DNA of 6,372 nucleotides, from the NCBI GenBank assembly GCA_016839425.1, contig JAEOUI010000452.1, forward strand, positions 1 to 6,372, given 5' to 3'. Shown here in pieces: positions 1 through 4,795 of this stretch. The first letter of the stretch is position 1, and every line of letters begins with the position of its first letter. The notes below the pieces were generated by a model. The model did not search any database, was not told where the DNA came from, and worked only from the letters and a program-made list of their open reading frames with translations. The stretch is from Promethearchaeota archaeon (lineage in GTDB: Archaea; Asgardarchaeota; Lokiarchaeia; Sigynarchaeales; SOKP01). A program made the translations under genes and the position numbers.

Positions 1-469
1 CGAAAAAGGATTAGATCTTGATGAGTATTTAAAACCTAAAACAAAAGCTACAATTTTGAACAATATTGGCGAAATCTACAGAAACCAAAATGATTTAACC
101 AAAGCTTTAGAAAATTTTGAAGAAGCTTTAAAGATAAATAATGAAATTGGAAATCTCGAAGGAAAAGCAACGGTTTTGAACAATATTGGTGAAATCTACA
201 GAAACCGGAATGATTTAACCAAAGCTTTAGAAAATTTACAAGAATCTTTAAAAATAAAGGAACAGATTGGAGACCTTGAGGGGATAGTTTATAGTTTAAA
301 TAACATTGGGATGATATCCTACGAAAAATCAGATTATATACAAGCTTTAGATAAATTCCAACAAGCATATGCAATTTTAAAAGAATTGAAATTAGAAGAT
401 TCTCCAACTGCTCAAACAATTAAAGGTAATATTGAAATAGTCCGCGTTTTAATCCTTTCAAATACTTAA
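1..469 (+). CDS. TPR-repeat protein, C-terminal part (5' end outside window)
   Basis: The reading frame is open from the first complete codon (base 2) to the TAA at 467-469, so the real start lies before the window; the TTG at 56 is only an internal codon. About 155 residues are visible. They form three tetratricopeptide repeats in the long 40-residue spacing: two almost identical copies, each containing LNNIGEIYRN, NDLTKALEN and an I(G)(N/D)LEG end, then a divergent third with LNNIGMISYEKSDYIQALDKF. A short non-repeat tail (GNIEIVRVLILSNT) ends the protein. TPRs stack as helix pairs and bind other proteins or peptides. The 40-residue spacing is the kind seen in kinesin-light-chain-like, MalT-like and NB-ARC/CHAT-associated TPR proteins, but the N-terminal domain that would decide the role is not in the window. 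No signal peptide or membrane segment is seen. It is convergent with the nucleosidase gene, with 58 bases between the stops. Confidence 0.88.
   Translation, partial: EKGLDLDEYLKPKTKATILNNIGEIYRNQNDLTKALENFEEALKINNEIGNLEGKATVLNNIGEIYRNRNDLTKALENLQESLKIKEQIGDLEGIVYSLNNIGMISYEKSDYIQALDKFQQAYAILKELKLEDSPTAQTIKGNIEIVRVLILSNT
47..286 (+). repeat. Two tandem 120-bp TPR-coding units
   Basis: Bases 47-166 and 167-286 encode successive TPR units at an exact 120-base offset. The core parts (about 56-117 and 176-237) differ at only a few positions over roughly 60 bases, much closer than the third unit. This points to recent duplication or gene conversion inside the gene. Confidence 0.8.
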
Positions 470-527
470 ATAATCCTATCACAAATGTAATAAGACATAA
501 TTCCAAAATGTCCCTTTATGTACCAGC
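470..527. other. Convergent intergenic spacer
   Basis: This 58-base spacer lies between the stop of the TPR gene (plus) and the stop of the nucleosidase gene (minus). I see no clear hairpin and no long T-run on either strand, so the terminators of both genes are not recognisable. Confidence 0.5.
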
Positions 528-2078
528 TCATACTGCATAAACAATGATGTCCCTGCTCTTTGCTAACAACTTGAAATCTTGATCAAATATTTTAAAATGC
601 AATAAGTTTTTATATGTTCCGAGGTGGATTAAATCAATTTTCCAATACCCGTTTTCGTTTACGATTGATCCACTCTGTTGATATTCTCGATCAGTATATA
701 TGTATCCAATAATAAAATAAGTACCATTTTTAGGCAAGCCAATAACTTGACCGGACGCGGGTATTTTCCCAAGATTAAATGTTCCCTCGTTTTTTGGGGA
801 ATTTAACCCTATTAAAACTTTTTTTTTATCCGTCTTGAGTTCAAAATGAGTTTCGCATTCATAAGTTTCATAATCGGGTGAGCATCTGAATATTCTCAAT
901 CGGTCGCTCTTTGCAATCATGCTTTTTGATTCGTCAAAAATCTTAAAATGAATAAAATGCTTAAACGATTCTAAATTTACTTGAGCTATTCTCCAATACC
1001 CCTGATCGTCTATTAAAGCCCCTCCTTGTTCGTATTCTTTATCGGTCTCTACATAACACACGATTAAATGCTTTGTCCCGGGTTCTAATCCTTCGACCTT
1101 GCCGTAAACGGGAATGGGGGTGTGCTTGATTATCTTGTCTTGGGTTAATGAACTCATTCCAATTCTAATGTTTTTCTTTTCCGTTTCAAGCCATTCTAAA
1201 ACATCGTACGATTCCGTTTCCTTATTCAGTTTAAGAGCGCTTCTATTCTTAGTAGCATTTATGTTTGTCTTTGTTTTTATCCCCTGTTCTTTTTGGGGTA
1301 AAATCTCACGATTTTGGATCAAATAATTAAAATAATCAAAACAGAATTTTGCTGCAATATTAGATGCCAATTCCTTATTAAGCTTTTTTTCATTCGAATT
1401 CTTCCGAGATCGAGGCGTTCCGTGATCCATCACGCATCGAATGGTCATCCATTTTATATCTGGTTTTTTTTCAAGGGCGTATCCCACTCCTGAAGATTCC
1501 ATGTCGTATCCAAACAATTTCCTCTGAGAGGTCTTAATCTTTTCTAATGCACTAGTATCCTCTAAAATCTTTTCGATTAACACGTCTCCCGTACATATTT
1601 TTCCATCGGCATAACAGTTCAAACCTCGATCGACTCCAGCTTCTTTTAAAATCTCGCCAAGTATTTCTTGATGGTTTTTTTCAAAATACTTCTTTGCCCC
1701 GATAACGAGGTCCTCCGTAGTTTTATGTTCAGTGGTATCGGGAAACTCACCTTCCTTTTTGGATTTATACAAGTAAGAAATGATTTTTTGCGGTAATATG
1801 AGGTCAAATAAATTTGTTTCTTCTTGAAATCCACAACACACGCCTACTAAAAAAACATAGCGAGGATTCCATTTCTTCAAGGCATCTTCTAAGTATTGCT
1901 GTATGAGCCCGGATCCTTCCTTACCAGGTGTTAGGGAGACGATCTTATATTCTTTATTCTCTATCGTAATACTCCCCTCATCGTAAGATTCTTTTGGTTT
2001 AAAATTTGGGAGATATTTTTGAACGGCAAGATTTTCCTCTATAGTTGGGGAGAGTATCATTAATTCAACATCTTTCAT
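528..2078 (-). CDS. Nucleoside phosphorylase/nucleosidase-domain protein with two C-terminal beta-rich modules
   Basis: Residues 1-255 look like the PNP/UDP-phosphorylase fold, closest to MTA/SAH nucleosidase. Visible landmarks are an N-terminal strand followed by PTIEEN (E14/E15 where MTAN has its water-activating Glu), FLVGVCCGF (76-84) in place of the glycine-rich strand, TGDVLI (163-168) matching the family's GD..I, YDMESSGV (191-198) with the ribose-binding Met-Glu, and CVMDHG with D218 as the likely purine-N7 acid. The 24-residue gap E194-D218 is close to the gap in MTAN. It should cleave an N-glycosidic bond in a purine nucleoside or nucleotide; the substrate is unknown. A polar linker (about 255-303) leads to two homologous modules (304-397 and 420-515). 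Free-standing MTANs are about 230 residues, so the tail is an addition. No signal peptide or membrane segment: cytosolic. The ATG at 2078 is chosen because it immediately precedes the first strand; a weak AAGGG lies 9-14 bases upstream. Similar PNP domains serve as effectors in immune systems, so a signalling or defence role is possible. Confidence 0.85.
   Translation of the reverse strand: MKDVELMILSPTIEENLAVQKYLPNFKPKESYDEGSITIENKEYKIVSLTPGKEGSGLIQQYLEDALKKWNPRYVFLVGVCCGFQEETNLFDLILPQKIISYLYKSKKEGEFPDTTEHKTTEDLVIGAKKYFEKNHQEILGEILKEAGVDRGLNCYADGKICTGDVLIEKILEDTSALEKIKTSQRKLFGYDMESSGVGYALEKKPDIKWMTIRCVMDHGTPRSRKNSNEKKLNKELASNIAAKFCFDYFNYLIQNREILPQKEQGIKTKTNINATKNRSALKLNKETESYDVLEWLETEKKNIRIGMSSLTQDKIIKHTPIPVYGKVEGLEPGTKHLIVCYVETDKEYEQGGALIDDQGYWRIAQVNLESFKHFIHFKIFDESKSMIAKSDRLRIFRCSPDYETYECETHFELKTDKKKVLIGLNSPKNEGTFNLGKIPASGQVIGLPKNGTYFIIGYIYTDREYQQSGSIVNENGYWKIDLIHLGTYKNLLHFKIFDQDFKLLAKSRDIIVYAV
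534..1169 (-). repeat. Tandem pair of beta-rich modules in the nucleosidase protein
   Basis: Residues 304-397 (888-1169) and 420-515 (534-821) are diverged copies of one module. Both carry, in the same order, IG near the start, an IP..G.V.GL stretch, TD(K/R)EY.Q(G/S)G, GYW(R/K)I, HFKIFD and AKS. Predicted structure is mostly beta strand. The lWvv / yyPQ-G / dG.W pattern recalls an Ig-like module I remember beside bacterial TIR, CHAT or STAND domains, but that match is from memory. The likely role is ligand recognition or assembly. Confidence 0.75.
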
Positions 2079-2123
2079 TAAAATATACCCTTTTGGATTT
2101 TAATTGGAAATTTTAAATTCTAT

Positions 2124-2131
2124 TATTTAAA
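2124..2131 (-). promoter_or_regulatory. Candidate archaeal TATA box for the nucleosidase gene
   Basis: On the minus strand this reads TTTAAATA, preceded by AGAAA, which would fit a purine-rich BRE. Transcription would start near 2100, giving a leader of about 20 bases before the ATG at 2078. A second candidate, TTTTTATAG, lies slightly upstream (2135-2143). In such AT-rich DNA the match could be chance. Confidence 0.4.
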
Positions 2132-2158
2132 TTTCTATAAAAAATTTGTCAAAAATGC

Positions 2159-2173
2159 TTGAATGCTATTCAA
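2159..2173. promoter_or_regulatory. Dyad TTGAAT-GCT-ATTCAA, possible operator
   Basis: Two perfectly inverted 6-base arms are separated by GCT. The right half-site ATTCAA recurs at 2184-2189, 16 bases downstream in the same orientation. The dyad lies between the two divergent promoter regions, upstream of the nucleosidase TATA candidate, where a regulator could act on both genes. No regulator gene is in the window. Confidence 0.3.
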
Positions 2174-2292
2174 ATAGATTTCAATTCAAATTTTTAATCA
2201 AATTATATCTTGATCTTCAAAAACATGAAAAATTAAATTTAAAGTAAATAATTGATTGCAAAGGAACGGCACCTTACATTGTAGATGGCGAC

Positions 2293-2625
2293 ATGTACGA
2301 TTTCGATGGAATAACTCACGACTTCGACGAAAGAATACGCCTTGCCGATATTAACACCCCAGAAACGGGAGAAACCGGTTATCAAGAAGCCAAGGATTTT
2401 TTAACATCTCTAATTCACGAAAAGCACGTTTATTTGGACATTGATAACCAGACCCAAACAGATCCCTATGGGCGTTTTGTTGCTGTTACTTATGTGAGAC
2501 ATAATAGCACTCACCTATTAAACGTGAACGAAGCCCTTGTTTATTATAATCACGCAAGTATTTGGGATTTTACAAATAACGATTTTGATCCTTATTCTTG
2601 GCTTTTATATGAGTTTTATCCGTGA
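2293..2625 (+). CDS. Staphylococcal-nuclease-like (SNase/TNase) domain protein, 5' end apparently missing
   Basis: This is a calcium-dependent phosphodiesterase domain of the micrococcal nuclease family. Numbered from the ATG at 2293, RIRLADINTPE (14-24) supplies the counterparts of SNase R35 (R16) and E43 (E24), and TDPYGRF (56-62) gives Y85 (Y59) and R87 (R61). LLNVNEALV (75-83) matches the family's VNEALV helix. The calcium ligand D40 is replaced by N21. The frame carries family sequence upstream of the ATG: the codons at 2281-2292 read VDGD, the strand that holds calcium ligand D21, and coding continues back to about 2251 (IIDCKGTAPYI). A TAA at 2245-2247 then closes it, with no ATG, GTG or TTG between. 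The protein from 2293 would lack strand 1 and a metal ligand, and any signal peptide. It may be a 5'-truncated remnant, use a rare ATT/ATA start, or contain a sequence error. The LRR gene follows 95 bases downstream. Confidence 0.78.
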   Translation: MYDFDGITHDFDERIRLADINTPETGETGYQEAKDFLTSLIHEKHVYLDIDNQTQTDPYGRFVAVTYVRHNSTHLLNVNEALVYYNHASIWDFTNNDFDPYSWLLYEFYP

Positions 2626-2638
2626 GGAGCCTTCATTC

Positions 2639-2644
2639 TTTTTT
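2639..2644 (+). terminator. T-run after the nuclease gene
   Basis: A run of six T within ATTCTTTTTTATT begins 13 bases after the TGA of the nuclease gene. Archaeal termination commonly occurs on T-rich tracts without a hairpin, so this is a reasonable termination site. It would separate the nuclease transcript from the LRR gene. Confidence 0.35.
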
Positions 2645-2669
2645 ATTACTCACTTGCTTACCAGATGAA

Positions 2670-2677
2670 TTTATAAA
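2670..2677 (+). promoter_or_regulatory. Candidate archaeal TATA box (TTTATAAA) for the large LRR gene
   Basis: TTTATAAA lies 43 bases before the ATG at 2721. Initiation about 25 bases downstream would give a leader of about 20 bases, and no Shine-Dalgarno motif is visible in it. This suggests that the LRR gene has its own promoter rather than depending on the nuclease gene. Confidence 0.5.
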
Positions 2678-2720
2678 CATCACCATATTTTACTCTTCAT
2701 AAATTCTTGTTGATAAACAG

Positions 2721-4742
2721 ATGATGGATCCAAAAAAAGAGTTCAAAATCAACGATTACGTCACGCTTAAGTTAGAAGGAAAAAAGAGTATCATTTATGT
2801 AAAGGGAGATAAATTCAAGATTATTAAAGGTAGCTCTACATCAAGTAAGGTTAAAGGCACTCCACAAGAAATCTTTAAATCATGGTGCGTGAATCTCCAA
2901 GCGTGGGTAAAGAATGACTACGATGTCGATTTACTTCGTAAGGATGTAGCACTTCCACTGCTCAGAAAATTATCGGAAGAGGGCGATTCCCTTGCTAAGA
3001 CCGTACTCAAGGACGAGTTAAAAAAAGTGGTCATAAATAGCTATTACAAGACCATCTCTAATTATCCAAACATATATCTTCCGATAATAGGGCTTACCGG
3101 AATCGATCACGAATCCATGGGATTTGGTTATAATGAATTTAAATCGTTAATAGACGAATACATTGATATTTACGAGATTTCAACGGGAATGGTGGAAATT
3201 GGAAAAAAAAAAATACCTATAATTAAGGATTTGCTAAATTTATCGCGATTAAAACTCAAGGACATTTCTGTTGTAAAAGGCTTGTTCGAGTTAAAAACAC
3301 TTGTTTATCTCGATCTACACGATAACCTGATTTCTAACATCCCAAAATTCATTGGCAATTTAACGACGCTAAAAGAATTAAACTTACACGATAACTTGAT
3401 TTCAGCGCTTCCTGAGGAAATAGGGCGCTTAAAGACGCTTTATGGAATAAATCTAAATAAAAATAGGTTTTCGAACCTCCCTGAATCTATTATTAACTTA
3501 ACATCGTTAAAATATATTAATCTCGGTTGGAATAAATTTACTGTTTTTCCCGAGTCCGTGTTCCAAATTCCCTCTTTAGAAGACCTAATTTTAGAGAGAA
3601 ACCAGTTATCAAGAATACCAAAATCCATAGAGTTATTATCGTCTCTTGAATCTTTAAATTTATTGGGTAATAATTTGAGCAGTCTACCCGACTCATTTGG
3701 GAACTTAAAATCGCTCAAGGCCCTCGACTTGACATCTAATAAATATACCCAGTTCCCTGAACCTGTTGTTAATCTTTCTTCCCTAAGAGCACTTTTTATG
3801 CTCAGAAATAAACTATCCGCCCTTCCTGAATCAATTTGTAAGCTTTCTTCGCTCCAAAGCTTAAACTTAAGAGATAATCAACTTACGACTCTCCCGGAGA
3901 CCATTGGAAAGCTATCATCACTTCAGAAATTGAATTTAAGAAGGAATAAATTGACTGAACTTCCCGAAACTATAGGTAAACTCACCTCACTTCGGTTTTT
4001 AAATTTACTTAAAAATGAATTAACAAATCTCCCCGATTCAATTGGCGAACTTTCCTCTCTTAAAGAATTATATTTGCGACATAATAATTTAACAAGCCTT
4101 CCCGACTCATTTGGAAACCTTTTATCGCTAGAAAGGGTGTCTTTAAGAGATAACCAACTATCAAACCTTCCCGAATCAATTGGCCAGCTTTCCTCCCTAG
4201 AAGACTTAGGATTAGGTGAGAATAAATTGTCCGATCTTCCCTCATCCTTTGGGCGCTTGAAATCACTTGAAAGCCTTGATTTAGAATTAAACGAATTTGT
4301 AAATTTTCCTGAAGTTATTACGGATCTTTCTTCGCTGAAAGCATTATCCTTGTCAAAAAATCAAGTTAAGACGCTCCCGGAGACCATTAGTAGGCTTAAC
4401 AAGCTCAGGGGTTTATTTTTAGGAAGTAATCAATTGAAAACCCTCCCAGATACTATCTTTAAATTGAAAAATCTTGCAAGGTTAAATTTAAATGATAATC
4501 AAATAACGACACTCCCAGACTCAATAGGAAAACTTCCTTCGCTCGTAGATCTATATCTAATAAATAACCCCTTGAATAGTCTCCCTAATTCATTTGTTAA
4601 ATTGAAAAAACTTGAAATATTGTGCTTGGATAAAAAAAATATCGCGCTTTTTCCAGATATTATTGCGGAAATGGAAGAAAGAGGTGTTAAAATCTATACT
4701 AAAGACTATTCTCCTCGATTATCGGGAGATATCTTATTATAG
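2721..4742 (+). CDS. Large leucine-rich repeat protein, 20 gap-free 23-residue LRRs
   Basis: The 673-residue protein has two parts. Residues 1-190 form a non-repeat module with a beta-like start (DYVTLKLEG, IIYVKGDKF), then WCVNLQAWVKNDYD (55-68), ALPLLRKL (77-84) and EEGDSLAKTVLKDEL (86-100). I remember closely similar N-terminal modules on Lokiarchaeal LRR proteins; no function is known to me. A degenerate repeat-like stretch (about 171-190) caps the array. Residues 191-650 are exactly 20 repeats of 23, consensus LxxLxxLxLxxNxLxxLPxxIGx, the class found in SHOC2-, PIRL- and Roco-type proteins. A short C-terminal cap (MEERGVKIYTKDY) follows. The fold is a solenoid for binding proteins. No signal peptide, membrane segment or GTPase motif is present, so it is a cytosolic scaffold or recognition protein with an unknown partner. 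ATG codons at 2721 and 2724 are both possible starts. An A11 run (3203-3213) lies between module and repeats. Confidence 0.92.
   Translation: MMDPKKEFKINDYVTLKLEGKKSIIYVKGDKFKIIKGSSTSSKVKGTPQEIFKSWCVNLQAWVKNDYDVDLLRKDVALPLLRKLSEEGDSLAKTVLKDELKKVVINSYYKTISNYPNIYLPIIGLTGIDHESMGFGYNEFKSLIDEYIDIYEISTGMVEIGKKKIPIIKDLLNLSRLKLKDISVVKGLFELKTLVYLDLHDNLISNIPKFIGNLTTLKELNLHDNLISALPEEIGRLKTLYGINLNKNRFSNLPESIINLTSLKYINLGWNKFTVFPESVFQIPSLEDLILERNQLSRIPKSIELLSSLESLNLLGNNLSSLPDSFGNLKSLKALDLTSNKYTQFPEPVVNLSSLRALFMLRNKLSALPESICKLSSLQSLNLRDNQLTTLPETIGKLSSLQKLNLRRNKLTELPETIGKLTSLRFLNLLKNELTNLPDSIGELSSLKELYLRHNNLTSLPDSFGNLLSLERVSLRDNQLSNLPESIGQLSSLEDLGLGENKLSDLPSSFGRLKSLESLDLELNEFVNFPEVITDLSSLKALSLSKNQVKTLPETISRLNKLRGLFLGSNQLKTLPDTIFKLKNLARLNLNDNQITTLPDSIGKLPSLVDLYLINNPLNSLPNSFVKLKKLEILCLDKKNIALFPDIIAEMEERGVKIYTKDYSPRLSGDILL
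3291..4670 (+). repeat. Array of twenty 69-bp LRR-coding units
   Basis: The array spans 1380 bases, exactly 20 x 69, in one frame with no insertion or deletion. Each unit encodes one 23-residue LRR. Units share the CC(C/T)GA(A/C/G)(T/A)C... segment for LP(E/D)(S/T)I but are well diverged from one another at the base level, so the array is not a recent amplification. Confidence 0.9.
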
Positions 4743-4795
4743 AATAATATTGTTTCATAAAACTACTTAGAAGTTTATAAAATATAATGGTAAAA
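4743..4795. other. Short convergent spacer between the two LRR genes
   Basis: Only 53 bases separate the TAG of the plus-strand LRR gene from the TAA of the minus-strand one. An imperfect dyad (AACTACTTAGAAGTT, 4761-4775) is present but leaves no room for a hairpin loop. No clear terminator is visible on either strand, so the 3' ends of the two transcripts may overlap. Confidence 0.5.

Larger units (their letters stand above)
2079..2292. other. AT-rich divergent intergenic region
   Basis: This region separates the nucleosidase start (minus) from the first ATG of the nuclease domain (plus). It is very AT-rich and has no convincing gene of its own. It holds a candidate TATA box for the nucleosidase gene (2124-2131), a dyad (2159-2173), a repeated ATTCAAAT at 2168-2175 and 2184-2191, and a weaker plus-strand TATA-like stretch around 2200-2208. 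From 2251 on it is really nuclease coding sequence in frame with the ATG at 2293. Confidence 0.6.

Noticed and set aside
48..419. Minus-strand open frame of 123 codons
   Set aside because: It is antisense to the TPR repeats and repeats itself at the same 120-base offset, so it is a shadow of that gene.
1114..1326. Plus-strand hydrophobic open frame of 70 codons
   Set aside because: It lies opposite the linker and first module of the nucleosidase gene, whose frame is well supported. There is no start context of its own.
2155..2247. Short frame of 30 codons starting at ATG 2155, in frame with the nuclease and ending at its upstream TAA
   Set aside because: The peptide is neither a signal peptide nor similar to the N-terminus of a nuclease, and it lies in AT-rich promoter-like DNA. 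It is more likely chance than the broken 5' end.
3291..4670. Regular 69-base periodicity considered as a CRISPR-like or satellite repeat
   Set aside because: The units are coding throughout, diverged at base level, and have no identical repeat alternating with unique spacers.
4761..4775. Palindrome-like AACTACTTAGAAGTT as a terminator hairpin
   Set aside because: The arms have an internal mismatch and there is no room for a loop, and no T-run follows, so it is not a credible terminator.
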